Part shown: piece after piece, positions 34,200 through 41,301 of the stretch | Layout: every line of letters begins with the position of its first letter | How positions within the stretch are numbered: the first letter of the stretch is position 1 | DNA from: a virus | Length of the DNA: 48,246 nt | Reading direction: 5' to 3' (one strand) | IMG/VR virus record: IMGVR_UViG_3300017783_000041 | Coordinates: 1-48,246 of that record | Notes under the pieces: generated by a model | Told to the model about the DNA's origin: nothing | The model's input: the letters and a program-made list of their open reading frames with translations, nothing else | Database searches by the model: none | Program-made: the position numbers and the translations under genes

Positions 34200-34350
34200 T
34201 TTTGAAAGCTAATAGTAATTCTCTAAAACCATAACCAAAGCAAAAGCCAGCGTATATAGGGTGTTTTTCTAGCAATATAATCGCGCCACAAATACCAAAA
34301 ACAACAGCTTTTGACAATGGATGGTTTACAAGTTCTTTTACTTTATCCAT
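34192..34350 (-). CDS. Small membrane protein of the lysis cassette
   Basis: 52 residues, not on obvious gene lists. One hydrophobic segment lies at 15-28 (AVVFGICGAIILL), and a second amphipathic, aromatic region at 33-48. Its ATG shares one base with the stop codon of the preceding gene and its stop overlaps the GTG start of the holin gene, so translation is likely coupled. An antiholin or holin partner is a reasonable guess. Confidence 0.65.
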   Translation of the reverse strand: MDKVKELVNHPLSKAVVFGICGAIILLEKHPIYAGFCFGYGFRELLLAFKSE

Positions 34351-34820
34351 TACTTGTATTCTCCTTCCATACCGTGTTTTCTTTGCTCATCTGACACAAC
34401 TACATCGGATTTTTTACCACCTTGCTCTCCTGTTAAATATTTTTTACCTGCCTCCTCTTTTTGCCTTTTAATATTATAATCCATAAAAGACTTATCTTTT
34501 TCAAGCTTAGCTTTTTCAGTAGGTGTCATACCCATCCCCTCTGTATTGTATATTTTATATTGAACTTCCTTACTTAAACTTTCTATAGTCTTACCTTTCT
34601 TAGGTGGATCAACAACATTAATTGGTGATGCATGGTTTTTAGAACAACCATATTTAGCTAATGGACTTCCACCGGTTAAAGGCGAAGAATCATTACCGTA
34701 CATTTTATATGGTGATCCTTCAGCTGTTAATGGACTATACTCTTCAGCCTTCTCTCTTAACTTAGCGGCTTTTTCTTCTTTCTTTTTAGCTCTTTTGTTT
34801 AATCTTTCTACTTTACTCAT
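34350..34820 (-). CDS. Hypothetical basic protein with repeated SPL/SPY motifs
   Basis: 156 residues. The N-terminus is a K/E-rich coil (LNKRAKKKEEKAAKLREKA). Then a tandem repeat appears: SPLTAEGSPYKMYG and SPLTGGSPLAKYG, followed by HASPINV. The C-terminal half is charged. No known domain. The SP motif recurs in neighbouring proteins (see finding), so a shared virion-targeting or processing signal is possible. One-base overlap with the next gene. Confidence 0.6.
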   Translation of the reverse strand: MSKVERLNKRAKKKEEKAAKLREKAEEYSPLTAEGSPYKMYGNDSSPLTGGSPLAKYGCSKNHASPINVVDPPKKGKTIESLSKEVQYKIYNTEGMGMTPTEKAKLEKDKSFMDYNIKRQKEEAGKKYLTGEQGGKKSDVVVSDEQRKHGMEGEYK

Positions 34821-34830
34821 TTTATTTTTT

Positions 34831-35154
34831 TTATGTGTTGTATGCTTCTTTTTCCCACCAAGTTACAGGTGAACCATCTGTTTCTTTACTTCTTTTAACG
34901 GTACTCCATTTACCTTTACCGTTTTTTCTATGGTAGATATTATTATCGTCATAAGCTAGTCTACCATTTTTTATTTGATCAACGTGGACCTTTTCGTGTT
35001 TAACCACTTCCTTTATTTGTTTTTGATTTTTTATTTTGTTGTTTATAGTAATACTACAGTTCATGTTAGTTCTACCTAAAACACCATCCTCTTCATCTAC
35101 AAAGTATATAGGCGTGTTATCAACGACGTAAGGGGCTTTTATTTTGAAACTCAT
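34831..35154 (-). CDS. Putative minigluzincin-like metalloprotease
   Basis: 107 residues. HEKVH (53-57) fits the HExxH zinc site. A downstream WWEKEAY (99-105) offers a glutamate (E101 or E103) as third zinc ligand, as in gluzincins. N-terminal beta strands (GRTNMNCSITINN) match the usual edge strand above the active site. At 107 residues it is close to the size of minigluzincins such as those of archaea and bacteria. It sits between structural proteins and could process the virion or act in lysis. Catalysis is not proven. Confidence 0.55.
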   Translation of the reverse strand: MSFKIKAPYVVDNTPIYFVDEEDGVLGRTNMNCSITINNKIKNQKQIKEVVKHEKVHVDQIKNGRLAYDDNNIYHRKNGKGKWSTVKRSKETDGSPVTWWEKEAYNT

Positions 35155-35157
35155 ATC

Positions 35158-35457
35158 TTAAAATCTAGAACAACACCATCTTTTTCTTGCAGCTTTTCCT
35201 CTTTCACCTGTCCAGCTTTTAGATCTACTACAAAAAGCTTTTTGCCTTTTATAAGCTTTAGTGCCTACTTTAACATCACATTTAGTAACAGCTGTTTTAA
35301 GTTTACTACCTGGATTTTTCTTTCTATACTCTTTAACTCCTTTACTAGTCATGCCAGCACCTTCTTCAACTGTTCTGAAGTTTCTTCCCTTACCTTTAGT
35401 AGTTTTTCTTAGTCTACCTTTTTTTTCAAAAGGAGAGTTTTGCTGAGTATACGCCAT
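35158..35457 (-). CDS. Small basic conserved protein, DUF6321-like
   Basis: 99 residues, very rich in K, R and G, with four cysteines and a C-terminal CC. The segment GAGMTSKGVKEYRKKNPGSK followed by an AVT-type stretch matches what I recall of the DUF6321 family found in cyanophages and other marine phages. Function unknown; nucleic acid or virion binding is likely from charge. The start ATG shares one base with the previous stop codon. Confidence 0.65.
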   Translation of the reverse strand: MAYTQQNSPFEKKGRLRKTTKGKGRNFRTVEEGAGMTSKGVKEYRKKNPGSKLKTAVTKCDVKVGTKAYKRQKAFCSRSKSWTGERGKAARKRWCCSRF

Positions 35458-35597
35458 TACTTTTTCTTTTTAGGTAACGATTTAATTTTACCGTTTTCAG
35501 TTCTAGCATACCTGTGGGTATCTGTCTCCATGCTTGGTATTAAGGTACCATAGTAAGTACCATCTCCATATTTCCAAGAAACTTTTTTACCTGCCAT
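35457..35597 (-). CDS. Tudor-like small protein (DUF2945-like)
   Basis: 46 residues, too short for usual gene callers. VSWKYGDGTYYGTLIP is the pattern of small SH3/Tudor-like barrels seen in DUF2945-type proteins. The C-terminus is K-rich. ATG lies 3 nt after the 91-residue gene's end, and its stop overlaps the next start by 1 nt. Role unknown. The call depends on a short pattern. Confidence 0.5.
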   Translation of the reverse strand: MAGKKVSWKYGDGTYYGTLIPSMETDTHRYARTENGKIKSLPKKKK

Positions 35598-35599
35598 AA

Positions 35600-35875
35600 T
35601 TATTTATTTTTCTTATTGTGAAGTCCTCTGTCTAATTCTTTGCACCAGTATAATATCTCATCTACTTTTTCTTCTAGCTCTTCTATATGATCCGTTTGCC
35701 ACTCTTGCTTTAAATCATATTCTATACGATCAATAACTGCCTTAGGCATGTTCTTAGCATCATCTATATCTGACTGTAGAGTATAATACATACCAACAAA
35801 TGAGGCTGTTACAACTACTAAACTAATTATTGTTTTTAAATCTACATTTAGCTCTGTGCTTTGGTTTATTTTCAT
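35600..35875 (-). CDS. Rz-like spanin / small anchored coiled-coil protein
   Basis: 91 residues with one transmembrane helix near 15-34 (TIISLVVVTASFVGMYYTL) then a charged coiled coil (IDDAKNMPKAVIDRIEYDL). This matches inner-membrane spanin-type proteins that finish lysis by fusing membranes. The start overlaps the M15 peptidase gene by 4 nt (ATGA), a usual lysis-cassette arrangement. No embedded outer-membrane lipoprotein gene was seen. Confidence 0.55.
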   Translation of the reverse strand: MKINQSTELNVDLKTIISLVVVTASFVGMYYTLQSDIDDAKNMPKAVIDRIEYDLKQEWQTDHIEELEEKVDEILYWCKELDRGLHNKKNK

Positions 35876-36333
35876 TTTATAATTTCGTAAGCAGTTCTAC
35901 CTCTATTCTTATATGCTCTTAGCATCTTGTTTCTGTTCTTTTCTTTTGATACATAACTAACATGAACCCAGTCAGGGTTTTCACCGTCTCCAAACTCCCA
36001 TATCATTTGATCAAAGTCTAAGTTATCTCTTATAAACTCAAACATCTCAGCATTAGTAGCATGACCATACTTATCGTCGATATCCATTGCTTGACCTTTA
36101 CAATGTTGTGAAGTCATACTTCCACCAACAGCCTTATTTAAAGCTTCTGATCTATACATACTATTAATGCATATAGGTTTACCTACGTGACTTCTAAGAG
36201 GTTCAAATATATTTTCTGCTAAAATCTTCATGTTAACAGCGTGCTCCTCAATTGGAGCATTGCTTATACCTAGTCTTTTAGCTGTAATAGATCTTGTAGC
36301 TTCTTTATAAGAAACATGATCACTTATCTTCAC
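35872..36333 (-). CDS. Endolysin-type peptidase, M15 (D-Ala-D-Ala carboxypeptidase family)
   Basis: 153 residues; cleaves peptide bonds in host peptidoglycan. SQHCKGQAMDID (75-86) contains the zinc ligands H77 and D84 of the M15_3 motif SxHxxGxAxD. DWVHVSY (121-127) holds the third ligand H124. E113 is a likely general base. There is no signal peptide, so release depends on the holin. The ORF starts with GTG at 36333, which overlaps the membrane protein gene by 14 nt. The spanin-like gene follows with ATGA overlap. Confidence 0.88.
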   Translation of the reverse strand: MKISDHVSYKEATRSITAKRLGISNAPIEEHAVNMKILAENIFEPLRSHVGKPICINSMYRSEALNKAVGGSMTSQHCKGQAMDIDDKYGHATNAEMFEFIRDNLDFDQMIWEFGDGENPDWVHVSYVSKEKNRNKMLRAYKNRGRTAYEIIK

Positions 36334-36484
36334 TATTCTTTTTTAAGTTGTACCATCTATGAGCAGTATAACCTATTGTAACACAAAGCAGGGTAACTTT
36401 CAATAAAGGCTCTAACCAGTCGAAACTAGCAATAGTAAAAGAAGTTATATTAAAACAATATAACTTAAGATCGTCTATTCCCAT
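36320..36484 (-). CDS. Small membrane protein of lysis cassette
   Basis: 54 residues. A hydrophobic helix lies near 27-40 (PLLKVTLLCVTIGYTA) followed by HRWYNLKKNS. Very similar tiny proteins (ending IGYTAHRWY) occur in marine phages as I recall, next to endolysins. The gene overlaps the endolysin start by 14 nt and its ATG shares a base with the previous stop. It could be a holin or regulatory partner. Confidence 0.7.
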   Translation of the reverse strand: MGIDDLKLYCFNITSFTIASFDWLEPLLKVTLLCVTIGYTAHRWYNLKKNSEDK

Positions 36485-36630
36485 TATTTCTGAGCATTTA
36501 AAACAGCGTTACCTTTATATACTGGAGCTTCAATAGTGAAAGTTTTAACTATTGTTCTCATTTTTTTAGAACTTGGTATTTTACAATTACATGAACTAAC
36601 GTAATTATATGAAACATTATTATTTTCCAT
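36484..36630 (-). CDS. Small hypothetical protein
   Basis: 48 residues. The sequence has a CNC pair (residues 14-16) and a C-terminal beta-like stretch (IVKTFTIEAPVYKGNAVL). Its stop codon overlaps the start of the next small membrane gene. No family recognised. It follows the glycine-zipper gene by 18 nt. Support is coding phase, A-rich leader and TAATG coupling with its neighbour. Confidence 0.6.
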   Translation of the reverse strand: MENNNVSYNYVSSCNCKIPSSKKMRTIVKTFTIEAPVYKGNAVLNAQK

Positions 36631-36648
36631 TTATATTTTTCTTAATAC

Positions 36649-37146
36649 TTAATATTTTTCAGGCATTGAAGAAGCTCCTGATATTTTCATCATAAAAGCA
36701 GCTCTTTTAGCTTCACTACTTTTCATTTTAATTGGTGCGTACCTCATTTGGATAGCACTAAGTTTTTTAGATGGTTTAATAACACCACTCATTACTAGAG
36801 GAGCATTTTGTTGAGCTTCTAATATAGACAATCTATTTTCGTTAGCAGCAGCATCAGTGGTTAGTTGTTCATAATCAGCCCCACCGCCAGCAGGGTCTTC
36901 TTCAAGACCAGCTTTAGCTTTTTTTCTACCTGCAAGTCCGCCTATAAGACCTCCTAAAGCACCACCAATTGCAGTTCCAGCCGCGGTTCCAACACCTGGT
37001 ATAGGTATAAAAGAACCTAGTTTAGAACCTAGTTTAGCACCAATAGCAGCTCCTTTAGCACCGCCTCCTAAAGTTGCTCTTCGTAAAGCTTTTTTCTCTT
37101 CATCTGTATATAGAAAAGGTGAATTATTATTTATCTCTGTTTGCAT
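36649..37146 (-). CDS. Glycine-zipper protein, membrane-active or minor virion
   Basis: 165 residues. Residues 25-75 form an Ala/Gly-rich zipper (GAKGAAIGAKLGSKLGSFIP, then GTAAGTAIGGALGGLIGGLAG), which packs helices in membranes or in virions. The N-terminus has NSPFLYTDEE. The C-terminus is basic. It overlaps the winged-helix gene by 20 nt. Similar small proteins in marine podoviruses are thought to be virion components; pore formation in ejection is a possible role. Confidence 0.6.
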   Translation of the reverse strand: MQTEINNNSPFLYTDEEKKALRRATLGGGAKGAAIGAKLGSKLGSFIPIPGVGTAAGTAIGGALGGLIGGLAGRKKAKAGLEEDPAGGGADYEQLTTDAAANENRLSILEAQQNAPLVMSGVIKPSKKLSAIQMRYAPIKMKSSEAKRAAFMMKISGASSMPEKY

Positions 37147-37555
37147 ATTCTATTGCTTTTGTCGTTACTTTGTAACTATATCTGTTACTATTCTCTAATT
37201 TAGTTGTAGGCATGTTTTCTTCGCCTAACATAATTCGATACATTCTACTTATTAACTGTTTGCACTTTATGGATACTTTATATATATGATATTTTTGGGT
37301 TGTGCGGTTTCTTTTTCGCCACACTGTAATCCACCCTTGTTTCAATAATCTGTTCCAGCGCCTATTGTCCCAGCTATAAGAGTAAGTACCTTTTTTAAAA
37401 TCATCTTTAGTAAACAAATCTATTGCTTCAAGATAGATTAATAATTCAAGGTCTGCATCATTAAGATTACATGTTTTACACGCCCATTTACGTATAATCC
37501 TGTAATGTTTAAGTAAGTTTAATTGTTTTAGGTCAGATGAGTTAAGTTTTCTCAA
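37127..37555 (-). CDS. Winged-helix (MarR-like) DNA-binding protein
   Basis: 142 residues. Residues 30-110 fit a winged helix: helix LNDADLELLIYLEAI, second helix after TKDDF, recognition helix WDNRRWNRLLKQGWI, and a wing TVWRKRNRTTQKYHIYKVS. MarR-family proteins have this order. It probably binds DNA in late gene control or, since it lies in the virion block, within the head. It overlaps its neighbours by 4 nt upstream and 20 nt downstream. Confidence 0.6.
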   Translation of the reverse strand: MRKLNSSDLKQLNLLKHYRIIRKWACKTCNLNDADLELLIYLEAIDLFTKDDFKKGTYSYSWDNRRWNRLLKQGWITVWRKRNRTTQKYHIYKVSIKCKQLISRMYRIMLGEENMPTTKLENSNRYSYKVTTKAIEYANRDK

Positions 37556-38427
37556 TTTTTATAAAGACTTTTCAAACCTTTAACAACATTTAAAGCTGCT
37601 TGTTGATTTCTAGGTGAATTAGTCATAGAGGTGAGTTTATTACCTAAGCTCTGTTTTTTATTATTATTTTTAAAGGCTCTTTCGTTGATTCTACCAGCTA
37701 ACGTTTTTTTAACCTTCATATCTCCGCTTTTCTTTTGTTTAACAGTAGCTAGTTTTCTACCCTTAGTATCAAAAACCTTATCTTTTATTCTACCATCTTT
37801 TGTTGATCCGCTTTCAGTATAACCAGCTCCAAAGCTAGCACCTTTTTTACCTTTATAAACAACACCACCGTGAGTTTCTTTATTTGGATTAGCAGCTTTA
37901 AATTCTTTGTAAGATGGTTTCTTTTTACCTCTTTTGTTTTCCAACAAGCTTTTATTGTTATTTGCTAAAGAAACTGTTGACCTTATCTTATTATTATCTT
38001 TAGTATCTATTTTTACGGCTCTAAGTGGTTGTACTTCACCTTGTTTGCCAAAAACTGTAGCTTCACCTTTACTGTTTTTATACACCGCGTTAAGAGTTTC
38101 TTTTTCAGATTCTAATTTTGGTGAATAATAAACTTTCTCATCAGCGCTTCTCATTCTTCTATTTGTTTTTTTAGAATAAGTTGAAGTACCACTATGCACT
38201 GCTCTGTCATTAACATTATCTATATCTTTTTTAACATCTACAGAAGCTGCTAGCTTTTGCTTGCTTATACCTTGTTTTTTAGCTTCCGCAGTAGGCGATG
38301 TTGTACCGTACTTTTTAGTATTGTAACTTTTAGCTGCTTTTTCAAAATCAGAAAAGTTTTTATATTTTTTTCTTGCTGCTTCACCTTTGGCTGTTTTAGC
38401 ATTGTAAGCTTCTTTATATGTTGGCAT
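37552..38427 (-). CDS. Hypothetical basic protein
   Basis: 291 residues, strongly basic (K, N, S-rich), low complexity. Short repeated GKKGASFG-like strands occur near 190-200. The C-terminus reads MTNSPRNQQAALNVVKGL. No known domain. It follows GroES, and the leader upstream of its ATG contains a 13-nt A homopolymer that also includes the GroES stop codon. A virion or DNA-linked role is likely from charge. Confidence 0.6.
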   Translation of the reverse strand: MPTYKEAYNAKTAKGEAARKKYKNFSDFEKAAKSYNTKKYGTTSPTAEAKKQGISKQKLAASVDVKKDIDNVNDRAVHSGTSTYSKKTNRRMRSADEKVYYSPKLESEKETLNAVYKNSKGEATVFGKQGEVQPLRAVKIDTKDNNKIRSTVSLANNNKSLLENKRGKKKPSYKEFKAANPNKETHGGVVYKGKKGASFGAGYTESGSTKDGRIKDKVFDTKGRKLATVKQKKSGDMKVKKTLAGRINERAFKNNNKKQSLGNKLTSMTNSPRNQQAALNVVKGLKSLYKN

Positions 38428-38440
38428 GATTTTTTTTTTT

Positions 38441-38701
38441 TTATAATACTACTACTACGTCAAGTTCTTTTATGACTTTGTATTGTTCTTTTTTAATCTC
38501 TATTTTAAATCCAGCAGCTTTATCATAATAGATTTCATCTCCCTTTTTTAATGCTTTAACATCCGTGCCAGGTTTTACAACCTTAGCACGTCTGTATCTT
38601 ATATCTTCTCTTTGTGACTCAGCTAGTATTAAACCACCTTTTGTCTTTGTATCAATCTCCTTGATTGGTTCAATAACTATATACTTACCTATTGCTTTCA
38701 T
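38441..38701 (-). CDS. groES: Co-chaperonin GroES (Cpn10)
   Basis: 86 residues (E. coli has 97). Caps GroEL and lets substrates fold. It shows the Cpn10 start (GKYIVIEPI), a mobile loop TKTKGGLIL that corresponds to GGIVL and docks on GroEL, the KKGDEIYYDK strand and a C-terminal hairpin. Overlaps the end of GroEL by 4 nt (ATGA), so the order is GroEL first, the reverse of the bacterial groES-groEL operon. Likely works with the phage GroEL. Confidence 0.88.
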   Translation of the reverse strand: MKAIGKYIVIEPIKEIDTKTKGGLILAESQREDIRYRRAKVVKPGTDVKALKKGDEIYYDKAAGFKIEIKKEQYKVIKELDVVVVL

Positions 38702-40245
38702 GCTCGTATGTTATTAATTACACAATCAGTGGACAATATAGTTGTAGCTACTGAAGCCGCGTTCATCAGTGCACTTTTAGTAACTAACAAAGGATCTATA
38801 ATTCCGGCTTTAACCATATCAACCGTATTTCCTGTAACCACATCCAATCCTTGTCCTTCTACTTCTGGAGTTTGATAATCTTCTACGCCAGCATTTTTTA
38901 ATATCAACTCATAAGGTTTTCGTATTGCTTTATACAATATTTCCTCTCCTAATGACGTTGCTTTTAAATGTTGTGAAGCGTTTAGTAAAGCTATACCGCC
39001 TCCTGGCACTATACCTTCTTTTATCGCGGCTTTTGTAGCACAAATAGCATCTTCAACCCTATCTCTTTTTTCTTTTAACTCAACACCTGAATTAGCACCA
39101 ACTTTTACAATAGCTACTTTAGCTTTTAGTTTTGCTAACCTTTTTTCCAACCTTATTATAATATTAGGGTTTTTAGTATCTTTAATCTGATCCTCTAACA
39201 TTTTTATAGTTTCAGCTACTTCAGGTTTATCAGATAAATCAACTTGTAATATAGTCTCTTCATGGTTAGTTATAGATTTTAAGCAGCTACCTAAGTGTTC
39301 AACCCCTATTAAATCCATATCGTCTCCTAAATCCTCATTTATAACAGTAGCACCAGTTACAGCGCACAAGTCACTTAATACATCTTTTTTACTTATACCA
39401 TATATAGGAGCATCCACAACGTTCACCTTTATATTACCTTTAGTCTTGTTCATCGCTAAAGCAGATAATACTTGTTGATCAACATCCGCGATTATCAATA
39501 AACTTTTACCATTTTTAATAACGTACTCTAATACCGATTGTATTTTTCTTATATTAGGTATTTTAGATTCAACTATAAGAACTAAAGGATTTTCTAGCTC
39601 TGCCGTACCTTTTTCTTTGTTAGAAATAAAATGGTTGTTCTTAAGCGCTTGATCGTATTGTACGCCTTCTATTAACTCAACAACTGTTTCTGGCTGTTCG
39701 TTAGTCTCCATCATTACAACACCTGTTTCATCTACTAGCTTAAAAGCTTCACCTATTACTTTGCCTAAGTATTTATCATTGTTTGCAGATATCGTAGCTA
39801 CTTGGTCTATCTTCTTACCTTTAACTTTTTTTCTTTTCTTATTAAGGTAACTAACTACGTTTTCAACTCCTTGATTAATACCGTCTTTAATATCTCTTGA
39901 CGATGCGTGTTCTGACATTTTATCAGCATTATCTAATATAGACTTAGCTAATATAGTAGCAGTCGTTGTACCATCGCCTGCGTCTTTAACTGTTCTTTGA
40001 GCAGCTTCTTTAATAAGCGTTGCTCCAATATTTTCTAATGGTTTATGTAGCGTTATTGAATTAGCTACTGTTACTCCATCTTTTGTTATAACTGGATGAC
40101 CGTTTGCGTCTTCAAGTATAACACATTTTCCACTAGCGCCTAATGTTGAACTAACTGCGTTAGTTAACTTTTCAACGCCAGCTAAGACCTGACTTCTGGC
40201 AGTATCACCAAAAGCCAGTTCTTTAACTAACTTTAATTCTTGCAT
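38698..40245 (-). CDS. groEL: Chaperonin GroEL (Cpn60)
   Basis: 515 residues (E. coli 548). The ATPase residues are kept: D56 (ITKDGV), DGTTTAT at 91-97 with D91, and D399 in RVEDA, followed by GGG at 415-417. The apical domain contains the substrate-binding groove region (ENPLVLIVESKIPNIRKI). The C-terminus stops at NNIRA, so the flexible GGM tail is absent. It could fold phage virion proteins of great size. Phage-encoded chaperonins are known from marine virus metagenomes. The leader TTATTATATATTATG is A/T-only. Confidence 0.92.
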   Translation of the reverse strand: MQELKLVKELAFGDTARSQVLAGVEKLTNAVSSTLGASGKCVILEDANGHPVITKDGVTVANSITLHKPLENIGATLIKEAAQRTVKDAGDGTTTATILAKSILDNADKMSEHASSRDIKDGINQGVENVVSYLNKKRKKVKGKKIDQVATISANNDKYLGKVIGEAFKLVDETGVVMMETNEQPETVVELIEGVQYDQALKNNHFISNKEKGTAELENPLVLIVESKIPNIRKIQSVLEYVIKNGKSLLIIADVDQQVLSALAMNKTKGNIKVNVVDAPIYGISKKDVLSDLCAVTGATVINEDLGDDMDLIGVEHLGSCLKSITNHEETILQVDLSDKPEVAETIKMLEDQIKDTKNPNIIIRLEKRLAKLKAKVAIVKVGANSGVELKEKRDRVEDAICATKAAIKEGIVPGGGIALLNASQHLKATSLGEEILYKAIRKPYELILKNAGVEDYQTPEVEGQGLDVVTGNTVDMVKAGIIDPLLVTKSALMNAASVATTILSTDCVINNIRA

Positions 40246-40276
40246 AATATATAATAAAATTTGATTGTTTGAATAT

Positions 40277-40564
40277 CTACTCGAAGGTTTTAACTACTTT
40301 AGGTCCTTTTAAAAACTCTAGTTTTTTGGAGTAGTGTTCTATAGATCCATCAATAGCAGCTTCAGCGCCATCCATTGTTTCTCTACGAGTTACATCGATC
40401 CAAGTTTCTTTGTCTTCAAAGTCTTTATATTCGGTTTGAAAAAATCCATTTGGTAACTGAACAATTCTCCAATTGCTCTTTGTGGTTATATGTTTCCAAA
40501 GGTTGATCATTCTTTGATCGGGTTGTGTAGCAGCTCTAAAGCTACTGGTGTATAAAAACGTCAT
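40277..40564 (-). CDS. Conserved hypothetical protein upstream of groEL
   Basis: 95 residues. It begins TFLYTSSFRAATQPDQRMIN and contains a W-rich core (LWKHITTKSNWRIVQLPNGF, then YKDFEDKETWIDVTRRE). It may be a small alpha-beta protein; I recall similar ones beside structural genes in marine phages, with no role. Separated from groEL by 31 nt. Confidence 0.6.
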   Translation of the reverse strand: MTFLYTSSFRAATQPDQRMINLWKHITTKSNWRIVQLPNGFFQTEYKDFEDKETWIDVTRRETMDGAEAAIDGSIEHYSKKLEFLKGPKVVKTFE

Positions 40565-40598
40565 TGTTTTGGTTTTATGTTTAACGTTGGTTATTTAT

Positions 40599-40614
40599 AC
40601 TATCACATGATAGT
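40599..40614. repeat. Near-perfect 16-bp inverted repeat between genes
   Basis: ACTATCA, a 2-nt spacer CA, and TGATAGT. It lies in the 58-nt gap between the 220-residue gene and the 95-residue gene. No T run follows on either strand, so it is more like an operator or transcript-stabilising hairpin than a terminator. Confidence 0.5.
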
Positions 40615-40622
40615 TCGGTTAT

Positions 40623-41285
40623 TTATGACCCACCTGGAATAGAGACATATGTTATAGATCCTTGAATATACATTGATTCAGTTATAGAATTAGTTCCAGT
40701 CCAATTACACGGAACAACATCGCCGCTTGTATCTACTCTGTAAAAATTCATTGTTTGTGGACTAGATCCTGTAATTTCACATATAGTAGCCTTTTGCTCT
40801 AAGTTAGGTGCGTCTGTTACTACTACTTGACCATACCATTTAGCGCTGTTTGGAAAACTTTGAGGAGTTCCTGGTATATTTTGAAATCTCATAACATTGC
40901 TAGTATCGCTAAGTGATACTATATTAATTCTAAAATTAAAAGTTATTATATCTGTACTACCTTCTCTAACGCTCAAAGCATATGTAAATCCACCTGTTCC
41001 AACATTTGGTGTTGAACCAAAGCTTACGTAAGGTTGAAAACTGCTTGCGTTATACTGAAATAAAGAAGCTCCACCACTACCAATTGGTTCATAAAGAGAA
41101 TCAGACTCTATTCTAAATTCGTCTAAAGACTTTTTAATATCAGCTTTCCAAACTTTACTTATAACTTTGTATATAGCCTCATAAGATATTGATTTTGTTA
41201 AATTTTCATCTCTAGAATCCGATATTATAAATAAATCATTATCTTCTATAAACTCTTTTTTTGGGTATGTATATAGTATTGCCAT
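40623..41285 (-). CDS. Tail-associated protein sharing the fibre N-terminal module
   Basis: 220 residues. Its start (ILYTYPKKEF, then DLFIISDSRDENLTKSIS) matches that of the large fibre-like protein (IKYTYPRKAV, DLILISDSVDNNKTKTIS), which indicates common virion attachment. The rest is beta-rich with FGSTPNVGTGGFTYALS. Probably a second appendage or adhesin using the same anchor. No enzyme motif seen. Confidence 0.6.
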   Translation of the reverse strand: MAILYTYPKKEFIEDNDLFIISDSRDENLTKSISYEAIYKVISKVWKADIKKSLDEFRIESDSLYEPIGSGGASLFQYNASSFQPYVSFGSTPNVGTGGFTYALSVREGSTDIITFNFRINIVSLSDTSNVMRFQNIPGTPQSFPNSAKWYGQVVVTDAPNLEQKATICEITGSSPQTMNFYRVDTSGDVVPCNWTGTNSITESMYIQGSITYVSIPGGS

Positions 41286-41301
41286 TTTTTGTTTTTAACT
41301 A

